Source of the DNA: Niabella sp.
Lineage (GTDB): Bacteria; Bacteroidota; Bacteroidia; Chitinophagales; Chitinophagaceae
NCBI GenBank assembly: GCA_027493055.1
Contig: JAPUDO010000053.1
Coordinates: 1 to 64,000, forward strand
Direction: 5' to 3'
Length of the DNA: 64,000 nucleotides
The first letter of the stretch is position 1, and each line of letters starts with the position of its first letter. Below are positions 47,087 through 56,208 of the stretch, in pieces. The notes under the pieces are model-generated. The model did no database searches. It had not been told where the DNA came from and saw only the letters and a program-made list of their open reading frames with translations. The position numbers and the translations under genes were made by a program.

Positions 47087-47342
47087 GGGTAGCCGCTACG
47101 CGGCAAATAGGGCCTTTCCTGCCTTTTTTACAAACGTTTTATGCCTACGGCATAGTAGAAGAACAATAGTTCCCGGAACAGTCCAAAAAGAAATATCCTG
47201 ATCTGCTCAAAATGGACAAACCTATTATTATTGCAAATATTCTCTTTATAATAAAAAACTCCTGTTGTTTGTCCCATAGGGACAAAATGTTTGAAGCCAT
47301 TGCAACAAACCAGGTTCCTGCGCGCCATAGGTGCGCAACAAT
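47087..47342. repeat. REP-like repeat, copy C
   Basis: About 256 bases starting immediately after the transposase stop. Same order of palindromes as copy B: GTAG-ccgctacgcgg, atgcctacggcat (47141-47153), tgtcccatagggaca (47270-47284), and tgcgcgccataggtgcgca (47319-47337). It ends two bases before the yjjG-like stop at 47345. Confidence 0.9.
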
Positions 47343-47344
47343 CG

Positions 47345-48040
47345 TTAAAATATATCTTCCAGTTCTTTTAATGATTTGACCATATAAGTGGGCTTAAAAT
47401 CCGGCACTGCTTCTACGTGGTTAATAAACACCTGGTCCATTCCGGCATTGCTGGCGCCAATAATATCCGCCTCCAGGTCATCTCCCAGCATGATACTCTC
47501 TTTAAGATTGGCTTTGGTAGCAGCTAATGCAAATTCAAAAATCTCTTTATTCGGCTTCAGGCTGTTGCTGCCTTCAGAAGTGATCACCTTATCAAAATAA
47601 TGACTGATCCTGGAATTATTTATTTTGTGGTGCTGCACTTCTTCAAAACCATTGGTAATCAGATGCAGCCTATAATTTTTATTACTGAGGTACTGCAAAA
47701 TTTCAATAGCATAAGGGAATAATACATTGCGGGTAGGAAGCATTTCCAAAAACCGGCTGCTCATTGCTTCTGCCAGCGCCTCATCGCCAATTTTAAAGTC
47801 GAGCAGAGACAGGCGCATTCTTTTTACGCGCAGCTCTGCCTGTTTAATAAAACCATTCCTGTATCTTGCCCAAAGCATGGTATTGTGGGCCAGATAATTC
47901 CTGTAAAACAGATCAAAATCATGTACGCCTCTTTCCTCAAGCTTTAATGTATCGTAAAGGTCGTGCAGGGTAAGCTTTGCGTTTGCGTCAAAATCCCACA
48001 AAGTATGATCGAGGTCAAAAAATAAATGTTTATACTGCAT
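47345..48040 (-). CDS. YjjG-family noncanonical pyrimidine nucleotidase (HAD)
   Basis: 231 residues of the HAD superfamily: FFDLDHTLWDFDANAK with catalytic Asp pair at the N-terminus, LITNGFEEVQ (motif II), and MLGDDLEADIIGASNAGMDQ (motif IV), with a helical cap. YjjG-type enzymes dephosphorylate damaged pyrimidine nucleotides (housecleaning). The stop abuts repeat copy C. Confidence 0.9.
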   Translation of the reverse strand: MQYKHLFFDLDHTLWDFDANAKLTLHDLYDTLKLEERGVHDFDLFYRNYLAHNTMLWARYRNGFIKQAELRVKRMRLSLLDFKIGDEALAEAMSSRFLEMLPTRNVLFPYAIEILQYLSNKNYRLHLITNGFEEVQHHKINNSRISHYFDKVITSEGSNSLKPNKEIFEFALAATKANLKESIMLGDDLEADIIGASNAGMDQVFINHVEAVPDFKPTYMVKSLKELEDIF

Positions 48041-48121
48041 AGCATGTAAAAATAAAATACTAAATCCTAAATACAGAACTTTGCACGGTATGTTTATTGC
48101 TGGTAAGGAAAAGATAATATT

Positions 48122-48823
48122 ATGAAGAATGTAATAATTACAGGAGCATCAAGGGGTATAGGCTTTGCCATTGCCGAAATATTTGCACAAAATGGTTATA
48201 GCCTTTGTATCACATCGCGCAGCGACTTTAAGCTATATAAAGCCATAGAAGCGCTTCAAACAAAATACCCGGGAATTGAAATACAGGCTAAAGCTTTCGA
48301 TCTTTCACAAAAAGAAAAGGCCGTTGCTTTTGGTAACTGGTGCCTTGAAAATACATTACCGCGAATTTTGATTAATAATACCGGCCTTTTTGAACCGGGT
48401 AATATTAGTGACGAACCTGACGGAACGCTCGAAAGCCAGGTAGCTACCAACCTATACAGCGCCTATCATGTTACAAAAACCTTACTGCCTGCAATGAAGG
48501 AGCAGCAACAGGGGCATATCTTCAATATGTGTTCTATCGCATCATTAAAGGCATATCCTAACGGTGGCGCTTACAGCATCAGCAAATATGCGCTCCATGG
48601 ATTTAGTACCAATCTTAGGGAAGAGCTGAAGCCACATGGGATAAAGGTTACATCCGTATTCCCGGGAGCCGTCCTTACAGATTCGTGGGAGGGTTTTGAT
48701 AACAGCAATAAAAGAATAATGGAAGCTGAAGATATTGCAAAGATGGTTTTTGCCGCGTCTCAGCTTTCCTTTGCAGCATGTGTGGAGGATATTATACTAA
48801 GGCCTCAGTTAGGCGATCTATAA
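48122..48823 (+). CDS. Short-chain dehydrogenase/reductase
   Basis: 233 residues. Classical SDR with cofactor motif TGASRGIGFAIAE at residues 6-18, NNTGLFEPG, catalytic Ser in MCSIASLKAYP and YSISKYALHG (YxxxK). An arginine/serine after strand 2 (ITSRSD) suggests NADP preference. Substrate unknown. Divergent from the yjjG-like gene; BatD follows 31 bases later. Confidence 0.9.
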   Translation: MKNVIITGASRGIGFAIAEIFAQNGYSLCITSRSDFKLYKAIEALQTKYPGIEIQAKAFDLSQKEKAVAFGNWCLENTLPRILINNTGLFEPGNISDEPDGTLESQVATNLYSAYHVTKTLLPAMKEQQQGHIFNMCSIASLKAYPNGGAYSISKYALHGFSTNLREELKPHGIKVTSVFPGAVLTDSWEGFDNSNKRIMEAEDIAKMVFAASQLSFAACVEDIILRPQLGDL

Positions 48824-48854
48824 CACTTGTTTATTATATATAACCAGGATAGTA

Positions 48855-50243
48855 ATGAGAGTACTTTTTTACATACTATTTATCTTATTGCCGGGCATTA
48901 GCAGGGCGCAAAATGATGACTATATTTCCTTACAGGACAGGCTCAAAAGCAATATTTTTTTAAAAGTTGAAGCAAGCAGCACCGATGTTTTCGTAGGCGA
49001 GCCTATCACCCTAACCTATAAGCTGTACAGCGCTATGGCTTCGGAATCAAATATTGTAAAAAGACCGTCTTTTGATGGATTTGATATAAAAGATCTTAGC
49101 GGAGAAAATGATATGACTCCTTCACGGGAAAATGTAGACGGCGTTGTTTTTGATGTTCATACTATTTTAAAGCTGCAGCTTACTCCTTACAAAGCCGGAA
49201 GGTTTATGTTGGGAACGTTAGCCATGCGTAACCGCGTGAGGCTGGTGGATGCCAATGGTAAAGAAGACCCCATCCTGGATGGAATAAACGAAGCCTATTC
49301 TTTAAACAATGGTTACTATAATTTACAGATAGCTTCTGTTCCGCTTACAGTTTTAGTCACTGCCTTGCCTGCTGCATCACAACCCCAGGGTTTTGAGGGT
49401 ATAACAGGCGACTTTAAGATGAATGTGGAACTGTCTAAAGCTATTTATGCGCCGGGAGAACAGGGACTGCTTACCATAACGCTTTTAGGAAAGGGAGATT
49501 TTTCTAAAGTAAAACAGCCCAAAATAAACTGGCCTGATGGTATTGAAGTATTTCCTTCAAAAATTGATGCTGATAAAACACAAACACCTGACGGTAACGG
49601 CTATAAATCTTTTACGATACCTTTTAAGGCAGAAAAGGCCGGGAAATATACGATACCCTCCGTTCAGTTTACTTTTTTTGATATAGTAACTAACAAGTAT
49701 AAAACGATCACTAATATTCCTGTTGAATTTAACGTAGTACAGGAAGGGAATACCAGAACAGAAAGGATAACACAGGATAAAACGGAGAAAGATAATACGA
49801 TGCCATTGATCATTGGCGCGCTTATTTTGGGCGCAGTATTATTGTTTTTCCTGATCAGAAACAGAAAGAAAAACGTACGGCAGGCATCTATTCCGGAACA
49901 AAATAAACAGAAGCCTGTAAACCTGCCTAGCAAAACCAACCGCGCAGAGGAATTGTTAAAAGCAGCAGCAGATACCATCCATTATACCGGAGATGCCTTT
50001 TATGTGAACCTGAAGCAAGCATTAACAGCCTGGTTTGAGAAACGGCTCGCGTTGCCTCAAAATGTTACTACAAACGAGCTCATGCTGGCAATGACAGAAA
50101 ACCATTTTTCTCCATCCAGGCAAAATGAAGTGATTAGCTTATTGAACGAGCTGGATATGAATATTTACAGCGGAGGCAGCCTTTCGGGCGATAAAGAGCG
50201 GTTGCTGAACACAGCAAGGAATATTATACTGAACGACAATTAA
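48855..50243 (+). CDS. batD: BatD-family protein
   Basis: 462 residues: signal peptide (LFYILFILLPGISRAQ), repeated immunoglobulin-like strand regions (VEASSTDVFVGEPITLTYKL; MNVELSKAIYAPGEQGLLTI), a membrane segment near residues 315-335 (PLIIGALILGAVLLFFLI), then a cytoplasmic helical tail (RAEELLKAAADTIHYTGDAFY). This is the layout of BatD of the Bacteroides aerotolerance operon; batA, batB and moxR are not adjacent, so the assignment is to family only. Confidence 0.85.
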   Translation: MRVLFYILFILLPGISRAQNDDYISLQDRLKSNIFLKVEASSTDVFVGEPITLTYKLYSAMASESNIVKRPSFDGFDIKDLSGENDMTPSRENVDGVVFDVHTILKLQLTPYKAGRFMLGTLAMRNRVRLVDANGKEDPILDGINEAYSLNNGYYNLQIASVPLTVLVTALPAASQPQGFEGITGDFKMNVELSKAIYAPGEQGLLTITLLGKGDFSKVKQPKINWPDGIEVFPSKIDADKTQTPDGNGYKSFTIPFKAEKAGKYTIPSVQFTFFDIVTNKYKTITNIPVEFNVVQEGNTRTERITQDKTEKDNTMPLIIGALILGAVLLFFLIRNRKKNVRQASIPEQNKQKPVNLPSKTNRAEELLKAAADTIHYTGDAFYVNLKQALTAWFEKRLALPQNVTTNELMLAMTENHFSPSRQNEVISLLNELDMNIYSGGSLSGDKERLLNTARNIILNDN

Positions 50244-50248
50244 CTCCT

Positions 50249-50563
50249 CTATGCAGCTTTTACTTCAGGGTACTCTTTCTTCAGTCTTGCATCCAGTAAA
50301 AATGTGCCGAAAGGTAACAATGATGCTATAAAAGCACCAAGCACTTTTCCAAAACTCCATTTCAAGCCAATCCACACTTTTAGCAGGTATATGCAGAATA
50401 AAACAAACAGAATACCATGCAACCAGCCTATATATTTTACTCCTTCAGGAATATTGGCAAAGTATTTCAGCGGCATGGCTATTAATAAAAGTAACAAATA
50501 GGAAATGCCTTCAAGAAAAGCAATTTTGACAAAAACCTTAAGATCTTTATAGGAACGCTCCAT
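50249..50563 (-). CDS. DUF3817 integral membrane protein
   Basis: 104 residues with three membrane helices. VKIAFLEGISYLLLLLIAMPLKY and VKYIGWLHGILFVLFC are typical of DUF3817. Function unknown. Convergent with batD (5-base gap) and 67 bases after the DUF1501 gene. Confidence 0.9.
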   Translation of the reverse strand: MERSYKDLKVFVKIAFLEGISYLLLLLIAMPLKYFANIPEGVKYIGWLHGILFVLFCIYLLKVWIGLKWSFGKVLGAFIASLLPFGTFLLDARLKKEYPEVKAA

Positions 50564-50630
50564 GTATTAAAGTGATTTTCTCTGAAAAACACTTTAATAA
50601 GTAAAAAGTTCGTATAAACAGCACTAAATA

Positions 50631-51833
50631 TTACACAAAACCAAGCGTATTATAATGTTCGCCTAATATCTTACCGGCATCGGCATTCAGCCAGTTTTTT
50701 AATATGGTTGCATACACATCTTTAAAGTCAACGTTATACTTTAAATCACCATCGCTTAAGTCCGTCAGATCAGGCATTGCATTTAAAATACCTTTTTGCT
50801 TCAATCCTCCGCTTATTAAAAACATATTGTTGGCGGTGCCGTGATCAGTACCGTTGCTGGCATTCTGAGCTACTCTTCTTCCAAATTCAGAAAAGGTAAA
50901 CAGCAGCACATCATTCATACGACTGCTCTTTTTCAAATCATCGGTAAAAGCTTTTACCGCATCATTCATTTGAGTGAAAAGTCGCTCCTGCTGGGCCTCC
51001 TGGCCTACATGGGTGTCAAAGCTGCCTAAAGAAATGTAATATACTTTGGTATTGATATCAGAATAAATAAGAGAAGCAATGGTTTTAAAACCATTGCCTA
51101 ACTCAGTATTGGGATAAGTGGCTCCAGTAGGATGTAAGCGGCTTTGTTTAAAAATATAATCAGCAGAGGATAGCGTTTGCGCCATCGTTTTATAAAGATA
51201 TTCCACCGGCTCTTCGTCATGATGATCGTGGCCATGGTTTTTCATCACCTCTTTAAAAAACTTTTCATTGGACGTTCCATATAAGCGCCGCGGATCTTTC
51301 ACGGCGATAGCATTAGCCGTTTCTCCTTTTAAGGCAAGGCTTAATACATCGTCTACTTCAAGGGCCTGCGTGGGTTTATCACAGCCGCTGCACTGTGCAT
51401 CCAGGTAGCGGCCTATCCAGCCGGTGTTCCAGTACTCGTTGCTTTTGCTTGCTGAGTGCCAGATGTCCATGCTCCTGAAATGTGAGCGGTCAGGGTTGGG
51501 ATATCCCACATTATTAAGGATAGCCAGGTTGCCCTCATCGTACAGGTTTTTGAAGGCAGTTAAAGCAGGGTGAAGGCTTACTTCATCTGTAAGCGCTGCC
51601 GCTTTATCCATTTTTATGCCGAGGACCGGCCGTAGTTTATAGTAAATATCATTGCGAACCGGTATAACAGTGTTTAATCCGTCATTGCCGCCGCTTAACT
51701 GCAACACTACAACCACTTTATTACCTGGTGGCACCAAAGCCGCCGATTCAAAAGCCTTTAAAAATTTAGGCATCATCATAGATGCTGTTGCCAGTGAGCC
51801 TATCTGTAAAAATTCCTTACGCCTGATTAACAT
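50631..51833 (-). CDS. DUF1501 protein (Tat-exported sulfatase-like)
   Basis: 400 residues from ATG 51833 (MLIRRKEFLQIGSLATASM); an open frame 19 codons longer lacks similarity. The N-terminal RRKEF followed by a hydrophobic stretch is a twin-arginine type signal. Family motifs: VVVVLQLSGGNDGLNTVIPV, HPALTAFKNLYDEGNLAILN, SFDTHVGQEAQQ and FSEFGRRVAQNASNGTDHGTA, an alkaline-phosphatase-superfamily core. Paired with the DUF1800 gene 111 bases upstream, as it usually is in this phylum; the biological role is not established. Confidence 0.92.
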   Translation of the reverse strand: MLIRRKEFLQIGSLATASMMMPKFLKAFESAALVPPGNKVVVVLQLSGGNDGLNTVIPVRNDIYYKLRPVLGIKMDKAAALTDEVSLHPALTAFKNLYDEGNLAILNNVGYPNPDRSHFRSMDIWHSASKSNEYWNTGWIGRYLDAQCSGCDKPTQALEVDDVLSLALKGETANAIAVKDPRRLYGTSNEKFFKEVMKNHGHDHHDEEPVEYLYKTMAQTLSSADYIFKQSRLHPTGATYPNTELGNGFKTIASLIYSDINTKVYYISLGSFDTHVGQEAQQERLFTQMNDAVKAFTDDLKKSSRMNDVLLFTFSEFGRRVAQNASNGTDHGTANNMFLISGGLKQKGILNAMPDLTDLSDGDLKYNVDFKDVYATILKNWLNADAGKILGEHYNTLGFV

Positions 51834-51944
51834 AACAATTGTTTTTAGTAAGTAGGGAGTAGTAAATAGAGAGAAGGAATATTGCTTCAATCTTTCTTGC
51901 CTCTCCTTTCAGCCTATCAATTTTTTAACCTGTCAACAAAACAA

Positions 51945-53408
51945 CTAACACATTTGATACTCCGGTGTGCTCATTAACTGCACTGTGGCTGATTTTATGT
52001 ACGCCTCCCGCGAAGAGGGGTCTATATTCCTGCTCACGGTTTCCTGTATGTTGGAAAGGTCTACCTGTAACAAATTATTCTTAATAGCGCCGAGCAATTG
52101 CTCTTTTTTTATGTTTTCATATTGGCTGATATTTCCAGACCAGTCAATTTTTGCTGTTACCGCACCATATACTTTTTTGGCTGCCTGAGCTTTTGCCGGC
52201 ACTGCAGCAGTACCGTCTGCTTTTCTTCCCATCATTACATCGTCATCCTGCTTGGGCGCTACGTTTAGCTCGTCTTTGTCGTTAAACATTTGCGGTATCC
52301 GCAAACGCATCATCAGGGTGCTGCTATCAATCCACGATCTGCCACCCGGCCAGCCCGCAACATTGGGGGGGTACAACAGCTGCTGCCCTAATATTTTTTG
52401 CATATTGAACAAGGCATAATCATTTTCCAGCTTCACCGGTATCATGCGCTGTATGCCTGCCAATAATTCAACAGGTGATTTTATTCTGGCACCAATATTC
52501 TTTGGATCATAAAACCAGTCGCTGGTGAAGATGGTCTCCATCAGGGCGGCTATATCATACTTACTATTATAAAACTGATCTGCAAGCCGGGAAACGATGG
52601 CGTCATCCATCTTATCGTTAACAAAAAAAGTATAGATCTTTTGGGTAATGAATTTGGCTGTTTGCTTATGCTCTAAAATAATATCCAGCACATCATCTCC
52701 GTTAAAATTGCCGGTTTTGCCTAAAACCGTCTTCTCCCCGTTATCATGGAAGTTCTCCCGGAAAACAAATTCGCCTTTACTATTAGCTGTCCAGCCTGTA
52801 AAAGCTCGGGCGGCCTCTTTAATATCTTTTTCAGTGTAATTCCCACGTCCCAATGTAAACAGCTCCATTACTTCCCGGGCAAAATTTTCATTAGGCCGGC
52901 CTTTCCGGTTTTGCTGGTTATTTAAGAAATAAAGCATAGAGGCCGACTGAGAAACCTGTTTGAGCAAGATTCCAAAATCGCTTAATCCGTATTTCCGGAA
53001 TACATGTAATAAAAGCTGGTTATAGAAAATATTGCCGTTCCTGCTGGCAAAATGGCCTTGCCAGAAAAAAGCCATTTTTTCGCGTAATTGTGCCGGGGTA
53101 GTAACCATTTCTTTTAACCAGTAAAGGTTTAGGGTTCTCACTGCCGCTTGCTGCATCCTGTTAATTTCACGGCGCTGCATTTCATCCAGGTTTTTTCTTT
53201 TCCCTGCATCCTGCTGTTGCTCATAAAGGTCTATAAGGTTATTGCTTGCAACATTAATATATTGGGGCTCTTTTGCTGATGCTTTTACTAAAGCCTTATA
53301 ATATTTTTCCGGTTTGTACTTTGGTAAATCGTCCAATTGTTCCACTGCGGGGCCAAAGCCGGCCCGCCACATTAAATGCAGGTTTTTTAACTGGTTTGAA
53401 ATTTCCAT
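51945..53408 (-). CDS. DUF1800 domain-containing protein
   Basis: 487 residues, mostly helical. Landmarks: LRWM-like start LKNLHLMWRAGFGP, TPAQLREKMAFFWQGHFASR, NENFAREVMELFTLGRGNYTEKDI (split: REVMELFTLGRG), ARAFTGW, and PPNVAGWPGGRSWIDSSTL. Genes for DUF1800 and DUF1501 proteins are nearly always adjacent. No signal peptide is obvious. Role unknown; a cell-envelope complex is guessed. Confidence 0.92.
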   Translation of the reverse strand: MEISNQLKNLHLMWRAGFGPAVEQLDDLPKYKPEKYYKALVKASAKEPQYINVASNNLIDLYEQQQDAGKRKNLDEMQRREINRMQQAAVRTLNLYWLKEMVTTPAQLREKMAFFWQGHFASRNGNIFYNQLLLHVFRKYGLSDFGILLKQVSQSASMLYFLNNQQNRKGRPNENFAREVMELFTLGRGNYTEKDIKEAARAFTGWTANSKGEFVFRENFHDNGEKTVLGKTGNFNGDDVLDIILEHKQTAKFITQKIYTFFVNDKMDDAIVSRLADQFYNSKYDIAALMETIFTSDWFYDPKNIGARIKSPVELLAGIQRMIPVKLENDYALFNMQKILGQQLLYPPNVAGWPGGRSWIDSSTLMMRLRIPQMFNDKDELNVAPKQDDDVMMGRKADGTAAVPAKAQAAKKVYGAVTAKIDWSGNISQYENIKKEQLLGAIKNNLLQVDLSNIQETVSRNIDPSSREAYIKSATVQLMSTPEYQMC

Positions 53409-53541
53409 ACAAACAGGTTTCTTACTTGACTACAGCCGGCATCGAAAGTTTAAATGCTGTACAGCAATGGGTACAAAAAGTATGCGCAAATATCTTTTAC
53501 AGGAGTTTTCCTTAATAAATAATATGATAGCAATACTGCAA

Positions 53542-53575
53542 TAAAAAACGGATTTACAGTCAATTGTAAATCCGT
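53542..53575 (-). terminator. Intrinsic terminator of serS/cytochrome operon
   Basis: On the minus strand ACGGATTTAC (53575-53566), 8-base loop, GTAAATCCGT (53557-53548), then TTTTTT: a perfect 10-pair stem, 32 bases past the cytochrome stop. Confidence 0.9.
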
Positions 53576-53606
53576 AATTCAGTATCAGCTATCTTTTAAA
53601 GCTATG

Positions 53607-53927
53607 TTATTTTTTTGCATTAGCTTTTACATAGGCCATAAGACCGGTAGTTTCTTCCGGTGTAAGTTTGGCTTTTTTAGCCATTGCCAGCATCAGCTTT
53701 TCCTGCTCTTCAAATGTATGCCCCGGAACGTAGTCTGTTTTATCCTTATGGCATTTAGTGCACTTATCCGATCCGATCAAAACACTCCCGGCTTTAATAT
53801 TTTCCGCATCGGCAGTACTAACTGCTGTTGATGGAGGCGGTTCCGGTGCGGGTGTTTTAGATGCTTTGGGCGTGCATGCTATAACTACAGACGTAAGTAT
53901 GCCTAAAGCAAGGACAGTTTTCTTCAT
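53607..53927 (-). CDS. Small c-type cytochrome lipoprotein
   Basis: 106 residues. Lipobox VVIAC (Cys18), a proline-rich linker (TPAPEPPPSTAVS), then a single haem site Cys56-x-x-Cys59-His60 (CTKCH) in a cytochrome-c-like domain; MLAMAKKAKLTPEETTGLMAYV contains candidate axial Met. Periplasmic electron carrier or haem sensor. It begins 12 bases after serS, likely co-transcribed, an unusual partnership. Confidence 0.88.
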   Translation of the reverse strand: MKKTVLALGILTSVVIACTPKASKTPAPEPPPSTAVSTADAENIKAGSVLIGSDKCTKCHKDKTDYVPGHTFEEQEKLMLAMAKKAKLTPEETTGLMAYVKANAKK

Positions 53928-53939
53928 ATCCGATATTTT

Positions 53940-55214
53940 TTATTTAGAGATAGTTTCCTTTCCGAAGTATGAATGTAACACTTTTGGCAATCGGATCTCA
54001 GTTTCTGTCTGATTATTTTCCAAAATACAGGCCACAATTCTTGGAAGCGCCAGGGAACTTCCATTAAGCGAATGCACCAGCTGGGTTTTATTGTTTTCGT
54101 CCCTGAAGCGGATCTTCATGCGGTTGGTTTGATAGCTTTCAAAATTAGAGGTAGAGCTTACCTCCAGCCAGCGCTCCTGCGCCGCGCTGTACACTTCAAA
54201 ATCGTAAGTAAGCGCCGAGGTAAAGCCCATATCCCCGCCGCAAAGCCTCAATATACGGTAGGGTAATTCCAGCGAGGCCAGCAGTTGCTCCACATGCGCA
54301 ACCATCTCATCCAGGGCCTCATAACTTTTGGTTGGATGTACCAGTTGCACAATCTCAACTTTTTCAAACTGGTGTACCCGGTTCAGGCCACGTACATCCT
54401 TGCCAAAGCTGCCGGCTTCTCTTCTGAAGCAGGGAGAGTAGGCCGTCATCTTAACAGGTAGTTGTTCTGCCTTTAAAATTTCATCCCGGTAAATATTGGT
54501 AACAGGCACTTCAGAGGTGGGGATCATATAAAAATTATCGGCCGGCATGTGGTACATCTGTCCTTCTTTATCAGGCAGCTGGCCTGTACCGTAGGCCGAT
54601 GCTTCGTTCACCATAAACGGAGGCAGGTACTCGGTATAGCCCGCTTCAATATTATAGTCTAAAAAGTATTGAACTAATGCCCGCTGTAGTTTAGCTCCCG
54701 CACCTTTATATAGCGGAAACCCGCTGCCCGTAAGCTTGGCGCCTGTTTCAAAATCCACGATGTCGTATTCCTTTATCAGGTCCCAATGCGGTTTTGCGCC
54801 ATCATGCAATATGGGCTTTACACCACCTTCCCGCACCACTTCATTATCTTCCGCGCTATGACCTGTGGGCACCAGCGCAGAGGGTAAATTAGGTAGCTGT
54901 ACCAGCACTTCCTGCAAAGCTGCTTCTGTGCCTGCCAGCTCTTCACTAACCGGTTGTAACCTGGCTTTCAGCTCAGCTACTTCTTTTTTCTTTGTTTCCG
55001 CTGCGTCCTTCTCACCTTTCGCCATTAGCCCGCCTATTTCTTTGGACGCACTGTTCACCGAAGCCTGTGTGGTATCAAATTCCAATTGCAATTTTTTACG
55101 CCGGTCGTCTAACTCAATGATCTTATCAACCAGCTCGGGATTTTTAAAGTTCTTCACTAACAGGCGGTCTTTCACTTCCTGCACATTTTGCCTGATCACA
55201 TTTACTTGTAACAT
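53940..55214 (-). CDS. serS: Seryl-tRNA synthetase
   Basis: 424 residues. Class II synthetase that charges tRNA-Ser. N-terminal long coiled-coil arm (about 25-105: VDKIIELDDRRKKLQLEF...), then the catalytic core with motif 2 (SPCFRREAGSFGKDVRGLNR) and motif 3 (LNGSSLALPRIVACILENNQ). Length is normal. Promoter presumed in the 257-base gap upstream. Confidence 0.97.
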   Translation of the reverse strand: MLQVNVIRQNVQEVKDRLLVKNFKNPELVDKIIELDDRRKKLQLEFDTTQASVNSASKEIGGLMAKGEKDAAETKKKEVAELKARLQPVSEELAGTEAALQEVLVQLPNLPSALVPTGHSAEDNEVVREGGVKPILHDGAKPHWDLIKEYDIVDFETGAKLTGSGFPLYKGAGAKLQRALVQYFLDYNIEAGYTEYLPPFMVNEASAYGTGQLPDKEGQMYHMPADNFYMIPTSEVPVTNIYRDEILKAEQLPVKMTAYSPCFRREAGSFGKDVRGLNRVHQFEKVEIVQLVHPTKSYEALDEMVAHVEQLLASLELPYRILRLCGGDMGFTSALTYDFEVYSAAQERWLEVSSTSNFESYQTNRMKIRFRDENNKTQLVHSLNGSSLALPRIVACILENNQTETEIRLPKVLHSYFGKETISK

Positions 55215-55437
55215 TATGAATCAATTTTGCGCAAAAATAAAACCATTGTGAGAGTATGTGAGATTTTTTTATGCAGAACCTGGTGCACAGTTTAATTATT
55301 GAAAGTTTAAAACTTCGATTTGGTCAGTTGGCAAACTTCAATCAATTTTAAAATACAGGGGAATAAAAAATTGCTGTCTGTCTTAGAAATTTTAGACATT
55401 TACAGTAAAAAATCATGAGTTATTAAAAATAACGAAA

Positions 55438-55445
55438 TAAATTTG
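55438..55445 (+). promoter_or_regulatory. Putative -7 element for the ECF sigma gene
   Basis: TAAATTTG fits TAnnTTTG, 27 bases before the sigma factor's apparent TTG start. The gap 55215-55471 between divergent serS and this gene contains nothing else recognisable. Confidence 0.4.
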
Positions 55446-55471
55446 CTCAAATCATAAAACAATCTTCGCTT

Positions 55472-56062
55472 TTGGTCAATTTGTCCTCAATTTCTTCATA
55501 TGACGATAAAGATCTTCTGGCTCTTTTGTCCCAGAGTAACCATCTTGCATTTCAGGAAATATGGGGCCGTTACTGGCAACTGATTTATAATACAGCCTAC
55601 AAACGGCTAAAAAACAGCAATCTTTGTCAGGATGCAGTGCAAGACATTTTTGCCGATCTCTGGTTACGTAGAGAAACACTCGACATTTCAAATTTACCGG
55701 CTTATCTTAATAAAGCTATAAGATATAAAGTGTTTAAGGTATTAGCTGATACCAAAGCCGACACTCCTTTTTTTGACATTTTTGAAAACATGGCAGCTAC
55801 TGCTGTTGGAGCAGACAACAATGTACTGGAAAAAGAATTGTTTGATCTGGCAACGCTTTGGCTTGAATCGCTTCCTGAAAAAAGAAGGCAGGTTTTTCTT
55901 ATGCGTTACACAGAGGGCCTTTCTACAAAAGAAATTGCCCAGCGACTGAGTATTTCGCAAAAGACCGTTCAAAATCATTTAGGACGCGCTACCAACAGCC
56001 TCAACGAACAACTTTTTGTTTTTACAGTAGCCATGTTACAGATACACAATGCAGCCCCGTAA
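55472..56062 (+). CDS. ECF RNA polymerase sigma factor (sigma-70 family)
   Basis: 196 residues. Region 2: AFQEIWGRYWQLIYNTAYKR and DAVQDIFADLWLR; region 4: LPEKRRQVFLMRYTEGLS and TKEIAQRLSISQKTVQNHL. The start is read as TTG 55472 because no in-frame ATG is near. It is followed by an anti-sigma FecR and SusC with an STN domain: the outer-membrane receptor signals via STN to FecR, which releases this sigma factor. Probably regulates the SusCD locus. Confidence 0.92.
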   Translation: MVNLSSISSYDDKDLLALLSQSNHLAFQEIWGRYWQLIYNTAYKRLKNSNLCQDAVQDIFADLWLRRETLDISNLPAYLNKAIRYKVFKVLADTKADTPFFDIFENMAATAVGADNNVLEKELFDLATLWLESLPEKRRQVFLMRYTEGLSTKEIAQRLSISQKTVQNHLGRATNSLNEQLFVFTVAMLQIHNAAP

Positions 56063-56208
56063 GTGTGGGGAGAAGTTTCGTGCCAGGTGTATGAAATCTG
56101 ATGCTCCATTTCTGAAGAAATAGACCTGGATAAAAAAATTTTGAGGTTTTTTTAATTTTTTTTTGGGAGTTTTTGCAATTTTCGGCACATAGTATAAAAG
56201 ATACTATC

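Noticed and set aside
55215..55471. tRNA-Ser or other RNA gene beside serS
   Set aside because: No cloverleaf or T-loop GGTTCGA-type sequence could be recognised; the stretch is AT-rich.
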